A stretch of DNA of 64,000 bases, from NCBI GenBank assembly GCA_030581615.1, contig JAKTTT010000044.1, positions 62,001 to 126,000 on the forward strand, in the 5' to 3' direction. A program made the translations under genes and the position numbers. Positions 41,823-52,039 of the stretch are shown here, in pieces. How positions within the stretch are numbered: position 1 is the first letter of the stretch; each line of letters begins with the position of its first letter. The notes under the pieces are model-generated. The model made no database searches. It was not told the DNA's origin and was given only the letters and a program-made list of their open reading frames with translations. Source of the DNA: Alloascoidea africana. Taxonomy: Eukaryota > Ascomycota > Alloascoideomycetes > Alloascoideales > Alloascoideaceae.

Positions 41823-43121
41823 TTAATGAGATCTCTGACGATGTCCTTTTTCCAGCATGTATTTTTCCAAAGTTTCCCAAAAGTATTCCAAAACCTCCCG
41901 ATCCTTAAACCTCCTGTGTCTATCTAACGTAATCACATCAACGTTCCAGCTTTTAATATTAGAAGGCACAACGTCCCCTTTGTAATTGAAAAAAAATCCT
42001 TTCGTGTGTCTGAAAAGGTCATTTGGATTCCTCCATCTATACTCTTTAAACTGCCATGTTTGGCCTGTTGTGACAACGGCAACAACTCGGTCCCAGTCTC
42101 GCTCCTTTGTGAATTTGTCTGTGTCTGCAACAACCAGGAACCGGACACGGCCAAGACGTGGGAAAACTCGTTGGAGTCTGAGAATGTTTGCATCTGTTGA
42201 TACAGATGTAGGATCTAAGAAATGACCCTGTTCAAGAAACTCTTTCACGTTGCCCATAGTCAACAGCGAAGATGCAGAAGGCGATAGCATGATAATCGGG
42301 TCGTTATCTATTCAGTGTAAACGTTAGCATTGCTCACTGTTCTAACATCATAATCAAAAACGTACTCTTTCGGTTATCCTTGCCGCCAGCTTCCTGTCTC
42401 TTGTGTCCGTCTCTTGAGCTTCTCTTATGTCTGAACCTGCTAATAATAAGGTCTTCGCATTGTCTTGACACTGACGCAAAACTCTTCAAACATGACAACA
42501 GTGTTAGTAGGGACATGGCGACATAAATAGATCAATACATACTGTAGGCTTATTTCCACGCAATGATGTATTATGGTCAATTAGTTCACGTTCGTTGAGA
42601 TACACCTGAATCAGCACTGGGTCATCGATTTTTCTCTTCTTCAGTATCCTTGTGCTCTCAGTGCTCTGGCTTGCTCCTGCTCTAGAGCCTGTTAGGTCCG
42701 AGCTCAAACCTGTGGTACCAGCACCGCCAGTCTCGCTATCCAATGGCAAAATATAGTCGCATTTGGCCGAAGAGCTCACAAGCCAGGTGATAAGGTCGGT
42801 TCGGTATAGGAACTTAATCTCCGTGATGCTTTTCGCTTGACAGTCTGCAATGTACTCAGTCACAATCGAGTCCTTGTTCAGCCAGCATTGCATAACGGTC
42901 CGCAGGTCATGGCTAATTCCGTCTGTCGTGAAACGTGTTACGGTCGATAGAGGATATACAAGAGGCTCTTGAGACAGTTGCGTCGAGGGAATTAACAAGG
43001 AAATTGCCTTGCTGATATCTGTGGTTGTTTGCGAGGAAGCTGGATCGTCTCCAACCAGCAACACAGGTTGTATGGATGCTGTCGTCGCGGCCTTGAGCGC
43101 CTCTAAGCAGTCAACTGGCAT
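41823..43121 (-). CDS. CDC73: Paf1-complex subunit Cdc73 (parafibromin), three exons
   Basis: Exons are 43121-42543, 42483-42366 and 42307-41823. Introns are 59 nt (donor GTATGT, branch CCTACTAACAC, acceptor TTTGAAG) and 58 nt (donor GTACGT, branch ATGCTAACG, acceptor AATAG). The product is 393 aa, the same length as S. cerevisiae Cdc73. Seen in order: an N-terminal domain (CLEALKAATTASIQPVLLVG), the conserved LNERELIDHNTSLRGNKP, a basic segment (RFRHKRSSRDGHKRQ), and a Ras-like C-terminal domain (DPIIMLSPSASSLLTMGNVK ... VDVITLDRHRRFKDREV). As part of the Paf1 complex it couples RNA polymerase II elongation to histone modification. It is divergent from MST1 (135 bp between ATGs). Confidence 0.94.
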
Positions 43122-43256
43122 TTGGGTTAGTTACTTGTTGGTGAAGAGAAAGTGAAAGACACATTGGAGTAGCGAAGCATATCAAACATCCGTTCTACCC
43201 ACTGTTCCCCAATGTGAAATTGGGGCCCTCCTTCTGGTCCCAGACTTGATATCAAG

Positions 43257-44648
43257 ATGCTCAGACTGCTCCCGAAGCGGCCCTTGGTTTTGGTCAGGGC
43301 CAGGCCTCTGCTATGGCGGGCATGCTCTACCACTAGTGCGTCAGCAGACGGTTCATCTGGTCCTGTTTCCTCGGCCTTGACCAACAAGTCGATCTCAAAT
43401 AAACAGCAGCTCTACATGATTGATCCTCTAACTCCAGGCTCAGTTTTTTTTCTACCCCACGGTACTCGGATTTTTAACAAGCTTATCACATTCATGAGGG
43501 CTCAGCAGAGGGTTCATGGCTTTGAAGAGGTGAACACGCCCTTAATATACAAAAAACAACTCTGGGAAAAATCGGGCCATTGGGAAAACTACAAGGACGA
43601 TATGTTCAGAGTCGAAGGGACTGAGGTGAACCATGAAGAGTTTGGACTCAAGCCAATGAACTGTCCTGGCCATTGTCTCATGTTTTCCAAGTATGATAGA
43701 TCCTATAATGAGCTCCCGATTAGGTACTCTGATTTTTCACCTCTTCATAGAAATGAAAATTCGGGGTCTCTGACGGGGTTAACTAGGGTGAGAAAATTCC
43801 ATCAGGATGATGGTCACATATTCTGCACTCAAGAGCAAATTGGAGATGAAATTAGATCTGCATTGAAGCTTGTGAATACTGTGTATGGCGTTTTCGACCT
43901 CAACTCTTACAAGCTTCTCCTCTCCACACGGCCTGAACACTATATTGGAGAGCTTAAGGATTGGAATGAGGCAGAATTCCAACTGAAAAAGGTATTGAAC
44001 GATACAAACCGAGAATGGTCTCTGAACGAGGGTGATGGAGCCTTTTATGGACCAAAGATAGATATACTCCTCAAGGATCACACGGGAAAAGAACATCAAG
44101 TGGGGACTATCCAGCTCGACTTTCAGCTTCCAGTCAGGTTTGATCTCCAGTATCGATCTACAGGCGTATCTAGCGGTTCTACTGAAGAGATGAAACGCCC
44201 TGTGATGATCCATAGAGCGATTTTTGGTTCCTTAGAACGGTTTCTTGCAATTCTGATAGATCACTACGAAGGTAAATGGCCATTTTGGCTAAACCCTCGA
44301 CAGGCAATTGTAATACCGGTTGCGGAACGACATAACGAATATGCCCAAAAGGTAGCTGCTCAATTGAGAACAGGAATAATAGCAAACGACAAAGAGGGGG
44401 CAGATGAGAAACCAGCTCCACTGAACTCACACTCTTTTTACATTGACGTGGACTCGCGGCATGCAACCATAGGTTCCAGGATTAGAGAAGCTATCTCTAA
44501 GGGTTACAGTTATCTGGCAATCGTTGGCGATGCGGAAGTGGAAAGTAAAACGCTTGCAATCCGACATTTTTCAGAGAGGAAGCCCCGTCAGATAGGTGTA
44601 CAGGAGGTTCATGACCTGTTCATAAGCCTGGAAAAGAGTTACAAGTGA
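43257..44648 (+). CDS. MST1: Mitochondrial threonyl-tRNA synthetase
   Basis: The 463-residue single-exon product matches yeast Mst1 (462 aa). A basic presequence (MLRLLPKRPLVLVRARPLLW) precedes the class II catalytic core with motif 1 around INTPLIYKKQLWEKSGHW-type sequence, motif 2 with RVRKFHQDDGHIFC, and the zinc-ligand cysteine in MNCPGHCLMFSKYDRSY. Motif 3 appears as HRAIFGSLERFLAILIDHY. The anticodon-binding domain closes the protein. It lacks the TGS and editing domains of the cytosolic enzyme, as expected for the mitochondrial form. Its start is 135 bp from the divergent CDC73 start. Confidence 0.95.
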   Translation: MLRLLPKRPLVLVRARPLLWRACSTTSASADGSSGPVSSALTNKSISNKQQLYMIDPLTPGSVFFLPHGTRIFNKLITFMRAQQRVHGFEEVNTPLIYKKQLWEKSGHWENYKDDMFRVEGTEVNHEEFGLKPMNCPGHCLMFSKYDRSYNELPIRYSDFSPLHRNENSGSLTGLTRVRKFHQDDGHIFCTQEQIGDEIRSALKLVNTVYGVFDLNSYKLLLSTRPEHYIGELKDWNEAEFQLKKVLNDTNREWSLNEGDGAFYGPKIDILLKDHTGKEHQVGTIQLDFQLPVRFDLQYRSTGVSSGSTEEMKRPVMIHRAIFGSLERFLAILIDHYEGKWPFWLNPRQAIVIPVAERHNEYAQKVAAQLRTGIIANDKEGADEKPAPLNSHSFYIDVDSRHATIGSRIREAISKGYSYLAIVGDAEVESKTLAIRHFSERKPRQIGVQEVHDLFISLEKSYK

Positions 44649-44785
44649 AGAGGATAGTGTAAATAGAATGATCGTTTTATATTGTAATTAGAAACGGTGT
44701 TTTAAGACGAACTGTGATTCATTTTAAAAAAGCCTGTTTAGTCTTCTGGACCAAATTCACTAGATTAGGCACCAGAAACTGTACG

Positions 44786-44795
44786 CCGGGTAACG
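44786..44795 (+). promoter_or_regulatory. Reb1-type site (CCGGGTAACG)
   Basis: This CCGGGTAA octamer lies 60 bp upstream of the SPP382 start, in the 197-bp gap after MST1. Confidence 0.55.
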
Positions 44796-44845
44796 TTAGC
44801 TTCAACATCATCATCCATTGAATCTTCCAAACTTGCAAAAGTCTC

Positions 44846-47218
44846 ATGTATATGGACTACTCGAGCGATTCTTCAGATGCTGATGCCGGTGTAGCAGGGC
44901 TAGGCGCTCCTTCGGCCGGGCAGGATTGGTTTTTTACCTCATTTCAAAAGGCTGAAGAGAGCGTAGACAAGGAAACAGCTACAGAGGAGGATCAAGAAAA
45001 CCACAATACTGCAAGAGTCGATACGCATGGTCTAGGTTTCAATAAGAAAATATCAACGCCGAGAGATATGTCTGTTAATAAGAACAGATCAAGTATGGGA
45101 TGGAATCCTGCCTCGACTTATGGTATCGGGTCGAAATTGATGAAGCAGATGGGTTACAAAGCTGGTACTGGTCTTGGAAAGGAAGGCGAAGGTATCGTGA
45201 AGCCGATAGAAACCAAGTTGAGACCCTCAGGTTTGGGATTGGGTGGCATACAAGAAAAGACTAAGCAAGAGATTGAAAATGCAAGGCGACGTGGGGAGCA
45301 CCTTAGCAGCGATGAAGATAAAGATGAAGATGAAGATGCACAAAAGGATGACATAGCACATATTGGGGACATTACGAAAATTATATCTGCTTTAAGAGCT
45401 GAAGGGCTTGAAGTGCCAGATGAGTTTTTACGGACTTTTAGTCTTACTGATCTGGAGGAAAAGCGGGATCCTGATGAGCCCAAGCACATAAACACAATAA
45501 TGGGATCGAATGAAATCAAAGGAATTCAGAAAATGATACAAAAAGACCTTCAAATATATGGCAATGAATGGCGGAATCTTGAGTCAAATAGGAAATACAT
45601 AGAGTTTCGAGAACAGTCTTTGAACGAAAGAATGGAAAAGATGGAAAAGGAAATTCAAAGGCAGGAATGCAAAGTGAAGATGGCAGAAAAGCTGGAACAG
45701 GTTTGTTTGGATTCAAGCATGAATAATGAAGCTAAACTTTCTTCGATTGATTCAATATTGGATGAAGCGAGAGAGACTTTTCAAGATTCTGATCTTTCTG
45801 GAGATTTTCTGGATTATGAACAACTACTGGTGTCAAGCGTGACATCTGTTTTCTGTAATTTACTAAAGGGCTGGAATCCACTGGATGAGCCTGAGAAATA
45901 CCAAGGTTATGTTAGCAAGTGGCAAAACATAGTTACGACTAAGGGGAAAGTCACAAAGGAGAATGAAAGTGAAAGCAGTGATGAAGAAGAATTCATCAAC
46001 CGGAGCACCAAGAATGGTAAAGTCTTACCCCTTTTTGAGAGCTTTTTATCCACCAGTTGGCTATCTAGAGTCAAAGAAATGGTTTCTACGGACTGGAACT
46101 TGAATCATCCGCATTCTGTAATATTACTATTGGAGCATTGGAACAGCATCATACCTAATTCCATGATTCAAGACCTGATAAACAACGCGATATTGCCGAA
46201 ACTGTTGCAGAGGTTAGGTTCATCACAAGAATGGGATCTACAACATTCTTCGTCTTCAAAGCCCAGTAGCGACCCTGATGATTGGTTACTTCCCTGGATG
46301 CAATATTTGGATATCCAAGTCAAGGATGATATTTTGCAATCAGTTGAGAAGGGCTTAGCACGGTCGTTTCGGCATTGGAAACTGCGCTACAAAATACCCA
46401 GTGTGCTTGGGAAATGGTGCAAACTTCTAGAACCGAAAGAGCTACAAAAGCTTGTATCGGAGATACTGGTACCAAGGCTAGTCTCCGACTTTAGGCGGTA
46501 TTTCAAAGTTGATCCAAGCTCTCAGGATCTAGAGCCGCTAGAACAGCTCTTAGAATGGGGACGGGTTCCGTTCATGGACATTGGTATAGGCGCCATCCTT
46601 GTTAACGAGTTTTTCCCAGAATGGATAAATGTTCTTTACCAGTGGTTAGTGGACTTGGAATCTGATTATGGGGATCTTGCATTGTGGTTTCAGACGTGGT
46701 TTGAGTGGTTTCCAGTTGAAACCAGAGAGTCTGTGGAGGTGTCTGCAGAGTTTATCAAAGGACTGGACTTGATTAACGAAGCATTGGACCTGGGATATGA
46801 TCGTGTTCAAAGGCTAAGGAAGCCAAAACGGCACGTTTCAATAGAAAGAGATGAAAAGGTTGAGGCACAGCGATTGAGATTCAAAAATCTGACAGCCAAG
46901 AGAAATAAGAGGCAAGATAAAAAGCTTCAAAACGTCCAAGGTATTCCATCTGCAACAATTCACACGACGATAAGAGATGTTGTTGAAACATATTGCATTC
47001 ACCACGATCTGTTCTTAGTACCCTCACACTCTGCCCATGATTCACTTGGTCTCCCAATATACCGAATAGGTAGGGATCCCAGGGGCAGAAACGGAATTCG
47101 GTGCTATTTCCAAGAAGACATCATTTGGGTTGAGGAAGAAATTCATGGGACTAAGAGCTTTGTCCCCATTTCTGTTGACGATATTGAAGGAAAAGTGAAT
47201 ATGAAAAGCCGCCGGTGA
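44846..47218 (+). CDS. SPP382: G-patch spliceosome-disassembly factor Spp382/Ntr1 (TFIP11 homologue)
   Basis: The single-exon product is 790 aa from the ATG at 44846, with an alternative ATG two codons later. An acidic N-terminal region contains the TFIP-type stretch DWFFTSFQKAEES. The G-patch follows at about residues 92-137 (YGIGSKLMKQMGYKAGTGLG), then KLRPSGLGLGG. A long helical GCF-like domain holds W-rich repeats (WLLPWMQYLDIQVKDDIL, LWFQTWFEWFPV). Spp382 activates the DEAH helicase Prp43 through its G-patch to release the intron lariat and dismantle spliceosomes. Length is close to human TFIP11 (837 aa). It is tandem after MST1 and convergent with MIA40. Confidence 0.92.
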   Translation: MYMDYSSDSSDADAGVAGLGAPSAGQDWFFTSFQKAEESVDKETATEEDQENHNTARVDTHGLGFNKKISTPRDMSVNKNRSSMGWNPASTYGIGSKLMKQMGYKAGTGLGKEGEGIVKPIETKLRPSGLGLGGIQEKTKQEIENARRRGEHLSSDEDKDEDEDAQKDDIAHIGDITKIISALRAEGLEVPDEFLRTFSLTDLEEKRDPDEPKHINTIMGSNEIKGIQKMIQKDLQIYGNEWRNLESNRKYIEFREQSLNERMEKMEKEIQRQECKVKMAEKLEQVCLDSSMNNEAKLSSIDSILDEARETFQDSDLSGDFLDYEQLLVSSVTSVFCNLLKGWNPLDEPEKYQGYVSKWQNIVTTKGKVTKENESESSDEEEFINRSTKNGKVLPLFESFLSTSWLSRVKEMVSTDWNLNHPHSVILLLEHWNSIIPNSMIQDLINNAILPKLLQRLGSSQEWDLQHSSSSKPSSDPDDWLLPWMQYLDIQVKDDILQSVEKGLARSFRHWKLRYKIPSVLGKWCKLLEPKELQKLVSEILVPRLVSDFRRYFKVDPSSQDLEPLEQLLEWGRVPFMDIGIGAILVNEFFPEWINVLYQWLVDLESDYGDLALWFQTWFEWFPVETRESVEVSAEFIKGLDLINEALDLGYDRVQRLRKPKRHVSIERDEKVEAQRLRFKNLTAKRNKRQDKKLQNVQGIPSATIHTTIRDVVETYCIHHDLFLVPSHSAHDSLGLPIYRIGRDPRGRNGIRCYFQEDIIWVEEEIHGTKSFVPISVDDIEGKVNMKSRR

Positions 47219-47407
47219 TTCGCTGGACCATGTACATTATAAGAATTTCTACAAAGGCATCAATCTATCTATTATATTTTTCAAGGCATATACAATTATG
47301 CTATAGATATACAGCTAGTGTATGTAGACAACAGAGCATCCATTTTTCTCTGTCCATATTTACAAAATGGCGATGGTGATGAAAAGTTAGTCACAAGTTC
47401 CAATTGT

Positions 47408-48513
47408 TCATGCTTGAGGTTTTGACTCGTCCTCCGAGGCAAGTTGTTCCTGGGCTGCTTCTTCAACATGCTTCTCCACTTCACTCAGGATGTCAGTGGA
47501 CGTCTCTGAGGCGCCAGTAGTCTCGACATCTGAAGAAGTAAAAGAATCAGTGTCATTGCTTGCATTGGCCTTCGCTTCCGAATCTACTTCTGCTATAGCT
47601 GCATTTGCAGCTTCTTCGTCGTCTCGTAGCTCCTCGGCGTAGACCTCAGGGTACTTCCTAAAGCATGCTTGCATGTCTTTAAACTTCTCAAGACAATCGA
47701 TTCCCTTGGGCTCAGCCTCAGAGTAGACAAAACAGCTGAACGCTGCTTTGAACTCCTCACCACAAGGTCCGTGAGCCATACCCCCTAAACAAGGACAATC
47801 CCAGTTTATTTCGCCTGTTTCTGGATTGTATGCTGCGGCTTGTTGATTCTCCGGACTATCCTCTTCTCCTTCTCCCGTTGGTCTAGATTTATCGACTTCG
47901 TCTTTTGTCTCGTTGGGAGAGTCAGTCGACTCAGATGAAGTGTTCTCAGGAGCAGCTTCAGGATCGGCCTCCAATTTCGATTCCGGGGCGGTTTCACCAC
48001 TTTCTACAAAGCCTTCCTCGGATTCCACGACAGCCTCCCCTACGGTTTCTTCAGACGAAACGGGTTCTGGTTGATCAGCTGGTAAAGAAGCATCTTCCGG
48101 CTCCTTAGGATCATCAACAAACTCTGACTTGACATCATTTCCTGTACAAAATATTAGACGAGGTTTATACTGGCTTGGAAAGTGATTGCAAAAAACTTAC
48201 CGCTCTCAGGATGGTCGTGATGGGCATGAGCTTCCGCTCGCTTCTTGTACTTTGGTGCAAAAATGCCATATCCAACGGCAGCCGAAATGCCCAAAGATAA
48301 AACGCTAAACACGACTGTCTTTCCAATTGACTCGGACTCTTGGTTTCCCGATGTCGAATAACGTCTAACTGTATTTGTCATCAACGTAATCTTCCTCGAC
48401 CTGGTCATGTTCAGAGAGGCAGAACGGACAGGATGAACTGCCGGACGACACGGCCCAAGCGATTTGGAAACGGTGCAAAGAGCCCTGGACACTGGTCTGT
48501 TTAACCGCAGCAT
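47408..48513 (-). CDS. MIA40: Mitochondrial intermembrane-space oxidoreductase Mia40, two exons
   Basis: Exon 1 is 48513-48201 and exon 2 is 48141-47408. The 59-nt intron has donor GTAAGT and acceptor TACAG and splits a glycine codon in [12 protein letters not shown]. The product is 348 aa. An N-terminal mitochondrial presequence ([20 protein letters not shown]) is followed by an inner-membrane anchor ([20 protein letters not shown]) and an acidic linker. The catalytic core has the redox-active C220-P-C222 ([13 protein letters not shown]) and the twin CX9C pair [11 protein letters not shown] and [11 protein letters not shown]. Mia40 forms mixed disulfides with incoming small Cys-rich proteins and passes electrons to Erv1. 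The anchored architecture is the fungal one. All eight key positions appear intact. Confidence 0.96.
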
Positions 48514-48681
48514 GTTATGTGGAACCTTTTTCTACTTTCTTGGGCTTTGGAGGAAACTAGAAGGTCGCTTTTTCGTCGCAACATCCCGCATAAGTGCGAC
48601 GGAGTCTGTGCGCATAAAAGCTAGCATCGCGGATCTCACGGTATGACATTTACACGCATTCAGAGTATAAACGAGTCTAGT

Positions 48682-49690
48682 CTAACAGGCACAACCGCCA
48701 GGCCGCGGCCCACCTCCATTTCCAGTATCTATATCCACAGAATCCAGCTCGAATGTCGAGATGGGCGGGTGCTCATCGAGCCGTTTCAGACCCAGATACG
48801 CCGCGTGTTCGAAGATCTGCTTGATGTGTATGTTCTTTTTGGCGCTGACCTCGAAACAGAGCGCTTTGGACTCCTCCGCAGGGATGCCCAGTTTTGTCTC
48901 TGTAAACTCTTGGGCCTGGCGTAGTGAAATGACTCGTTCGTTTTCGCGGTCAATCTTGTTCCCGATTATCAATATTGAAGGGTTGGTCACATGGGCGCTG
49001 TCTAGAAATTCGTGTAACCATTTTCCAAGGTTCTGGAATGTGTCTAGAAGCGCAAAATGTTATCAAGCTGTTAGCTCTTTATCTTTAAGTCCTCCTCCAT
49101 AAAGTCTCACCTGGCCGTGTACAATCATAAACCAGAATTGCAACATCGCTTCCTCGATAGAACTGAACCGCTATCGAGTTGAACCGCTCCTGGCCTACTC
49201 AGCACTGTCAGTAGAGCTTTGAACATGTGGTCGTAGAAGATAGGGGGCATACCGGCCGTGTCCCAAACCTGTAGAAAAGCAGGGCCTATATCTGTCTCCA
49301 CGGTTGCTGTGAGGTAATCTCCTCCCACGGTTGCCCTGTATGCGTTGGAGAAGGAGTGAAGGATGAATTGTGACCGGATCGAGGTCTTCCCGACAGACGC
49401 ATCTCCCAATAGAATGATCTTTGGAGGAGTAATGAAAAAGTAAATAGTGGGGTTGCTCGTTAGTATAATCAATTATTTCCCATTTCCGCGCTAGGCAACT
49501 GAGACTTTGATAAAACGGTCAAAGCTGGGTATGAACGAAAGAAGGATGGATTGATACCGCTGGCTCACTATCTTTATCTTGTGGACAAGCTGTGGGAATG
49601 GACCGAGCTTGATCTTCTCTTTATTCACCTTGGTCAACAAAGTGCACTAACCTTTACTGTTTGGGGATTTGCTCGACGATCTGGAGGCAT
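48682..49690 (-). CDS. Rab-family small GTPase, Rab7/Ypt7-like, four exons
   Basis: Exons are 49690-49652, 49418-49253, 49194-49111 and 49043-48682. Introns are 233 nt (donor GTTAGT, branch ATACTAAC, acceptor CCAAAG), 58 nt (GTATGC ... GAGTAG) and 67 nt (GTGAGA, branch GCTAACA, acceptor TTCTAG). The product is 216 aa. Nucleotide-binding motifs are G18-DASVGKTS, YRATVGGDY in switch I, WDTAGQERF in switch II (split by intron 2), GNKID and VSAKK. It ends CAC, a CxC double-geranylgeranylation signal. ATVGGDYLT and GNKIDREN resemble Rab7/Ypt7, but the P-loop DASVGKTS and effector region differ. It may be a Ypt7 paralogue or a fast-evolving orthologue. Rab7 proteins drive late endosome and vacuole fusion. 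Confidence 0.88.
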
Positions 49691-49964
49691 GTATATCTAG
49701 AGCAGGGGAGGGAGTCGGATAGGCTGCTTAGAGCCAGAAGGAATGCATGGGAAGTTATTACGTTATGTGATGTGAGGTTGGTGGGTGGGAGCATCACGCA
49801 CTGATCCAGGATCTCCCCCGAAGAAAAGGCATTTGGTCCATATCTGAAATGTTCGATGCTGAGTTCAAGCGCTATATGTCTGTGCTAATCACGGAGTTAA
49901 ATAAAAAAGAGTAAAAATTGCGGGCCTATCCAGAACTATGTAAGAAAGTAGTCTGTTGTTGGTC

Positions 49965-51560
49965 CTACAGTTTGGAAGACTTGAATGAAGGCAAATCCAG
50001 AGGTTCGTAAACAGAATCATAGAGTCTATCGTTAGGGAATTGCCTTGATCTAATGCCTCTCACATCCAGAAGGTCCTCGCTCAAATCCTCCATCTTTGAA
50101 CAGCCCAAAAGCCGCATGTTCATGATCATCTCGTCCTTGAGCAACTGAATTGCCTTTTCAACACCAGCTTCGCCATACGCAGACATTGCGTAGAGGAACG
50201 GTCGTCCGATTCCCACTCCTTTGGCACCAAGAGCAATTGCTTTCAGCACGTCAGTAGCTCGTCTAACGCCTCCATCCACATAAACCTCAATCTTCTTCTC
50301 GTATCCCTTCGCCTTCAGAGCCGCCATCACCTCGATAAGCACTTCTATGGCAGATCGAGAATAGTCCAATTGTCTGCCTCCGTGGTTGGAAAGTAGGATC
50401 GCATCGACACCGTGCTCAACAGCAAGAACCGCATCCTCGCCTCGCTGGACTCCCTTCAGCACAATAGGCATTTTCGTAATCTCCTGGAAAAAGGGAATGT
50501 CATTCCAATTCAAACCGGGGTCTATGAACGACGAGATGGCTCGGGCTGCTCCCTGAGACCTATCCACGTCTTCCTCGTCTTGAACATCCGCTGCGTCCTC
50601 CTCGTACTTTGATCTCATGTCCTTCTCCCTTCGTCCGAGCTGAGGGGCGTCAACTGTGATCCAAAGGCCTTTGATGCCCCTCTTTTCAGCGTGTTGGACG
50701 ATTTTCTTGGTAATCTCCCTATTGGTGTTCACGTAGAGCTGAAACCATTGCGTCTGCGAAGGAACAGCCGCATCCACAATCTCATCAAAAGAACAAGATG
50801 CCAAGGTGGGAATCATTTGAATGACATCATGCTTTGCTGCGGCCCTTGTCAAGTTCTTTTCACCTTCAGGATGCCCTAGTTTTCCAAGTGCTGTGGCTGT
50901 TATGTAAAAAGGTACTGAAGTTTTCGTCCCCAGCATTGTTGTTGTCAGATCAATCTTTGACACATCCACGAGCACTCTTGGACGAAACCAAATCCTTTGG
51001 TAGGCAGCCCTGTTTTCCCTCATAGTAATCTCGTCGTCTGCCCCTGACGAGTAGTAGGCCCAAGCGGTCTTGGGCATCACCTGCCTTGCAACATACTCAA
51101 AGTCGAAGAGGTTGTAGCAAGAGGACAATGGAGGCTTGTTTTGGACCCGTACCAGTCTCTGTTTCTCTTCTGGGTCGTTTTCTTCATCTTCGTCTTCAAA
51201 TGCATTCGCAGGGACAGCGCTGACCTCTGCTTGTGGTGGTGGAGTAGGTGATTTTGGTACGGTTGGAGTCTTTTTCGATTGAGCCTTGGCTTTTGCAGTG
51301 GATGCCATAGCTGCTTTCTCATTTGCGTCAATTGTCAAAGCCCCTAGACACTTGTCCCCGGGCAGATACTTCTCTAAAGTGTCACTGGGGTGGATTGGAT
51401 CAAACTTTTTAGTAGCGTCTTTGCCTGCAAACTTCAAAATGATCTTTTGTCCCCCTGGATGCTCCGGTAGGAACTCGGTGACGTCGTAGACTTTGCCATG
51501 GATAATAACCCAGCAGTCGCTCTTCGTGTTGTGTTTTCGGACTTCAGTAATGGACGGCAT
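49965..51560 (-). CDS. Flavocytochrome b2-like 2-hydroxyacid dehydrogenase with C-terminal SKL
   Basis: The ATG at 51560 (MPSITEVRKH) gives 531 aa. A cytochrome b5 domain covers residues 1-80 with haem ligands H34 (in EHPGG) and H57 (in DPIHPSDTL). A charged P/E/D linker follows, then the FMN (beta/alpha)8 barrel with AWAYYSSGADDE, PFYITATALGKLGHPEGE, the catalytic H393 in LLSNHGGRQLDYSRSAIEVL, and YVDGGVRRATDVLKA. S. cerevisiae Cyb2 (591 aa) is imported into the mitochondrial intermembrane space through an ~80-residue presequence. That is absent here: the b5 domain begins at residue 3. The protein ends SFKSSKL, a canonical type-1 peroxisomal signal. It should oxidise L-lactate or a related 2-hydroxyacid in peroxisomes; the electron acceptor is unknown. 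Confidence 0.9.
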   Translation of the reverse strand: MPSITEVRKHNTKSDCWVIIHGKVYDVTEFLPEHPGGQKIILKFAGKDATKKFDPIHPSDTLEKYLPGDKCLGALTIDANEKAAMASTAKAKAQSKKTPTVPKSPTPPPQAEVSAVPANAFEDEDEENDPEEKQRLVRVQNKPPLSSCYNLFDFEYVARQVMPKTAWAYYSSGADDEITMRENRAAYQRIWFRPRVLVDVSKIDLTTTMLGTKTSVPFYITATALGKLGHPEGEKNLTRAAAKHDVIQMIPTLASCSFDEIVDAAVPSQTQWFQLYVNTNREITKKIVQHAEKRGIKGLWITVDAPQLGRREKDMRSKYEEDAADVQDEEDVDRSQGAARAISSFIDPGLNWNDIPFFQEITKMPIVLKGVQRGEDAVLAVEHGVDAILLSNHGGRQLDYSRSAIEVLIEVMAALKAKGYEKKIEVYVDGGVRRATDVLKAIALGAKGVGIGRPFLYAMSAYGEAGVEKAIQLLKDEMIMNMRLLGCSKMEDLSEDLLDVRGIRSRQFPNDRLYDSVYEPLDLPSFKSSKL

Positions 51561-52039
51561 ACTCAGAAGCAATCGTAGTGTTCAGTCTAGTGGAGTGGAT
51601 AGTGAGAAAGGTCTTGTGTGGAGACTTAAATATCCGATAACAGGCTGGGGACAACAGCCCAGCCGACCCGAAAAGTTCTGCTGCGGGCAATCCTCAACCG
51701 ACATCTTTTGCCCCGATCGGGCAATTCTATGCTAGGCGAGTCGCAGTCCCCGAGGCCGGGTACCGCCTGGGGTGCCGGGCCAGCCCGCCACCAGGACTTT
51801 TAATTCCAGCAAGGACGCTTCGCTCGAGCTTTCCGCCGAGCACCACGATCCGAGCCGAGAGGGGAATTAGCAAAATAAAAGAGCTGTGTGCGATGCTCGT
51901 GTTCAGGCTTTGTGATGCCCTGGATATAAAGAAAGAAAAGCTAGAGTGGGCCTACGGGTGTATGAACAATGGTGGTCCGGGTAATCTCAGCTCATCAAAC
52001 TTGGAAGCCTGAAAAAAAAAATTCCATAATACTAACGCA
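51561..52039. other. Divergent intergenic region with Reb1-type site
   Basis: This 479 bp lies between the flavocytochrome gene (minus) and SDA1 (plus). The middle part (about 51650-51850) is GC-rich and lacks open frames. A Reb1-type site sits at 51977-51986. Confidence 0.6.
51977..51986 (+). promoter_or_regulatory. Reb1-type site (CCGGGTAATC)
   Basis: The CCGGGTAA octamer lies 54 bp upstream of the SDA1 start codon. Ribosome-biogenesis promoters in yeasts often use such general regulatory factors. Confidence 0.55.

Noticed and set aside
48760-49102. Plus-strand frames opposite the Rab gene
   Set aside because: They are shadows of the four-exon minus-strand GTPase, which has all nucleotide-binding motifs and a CxC tail.
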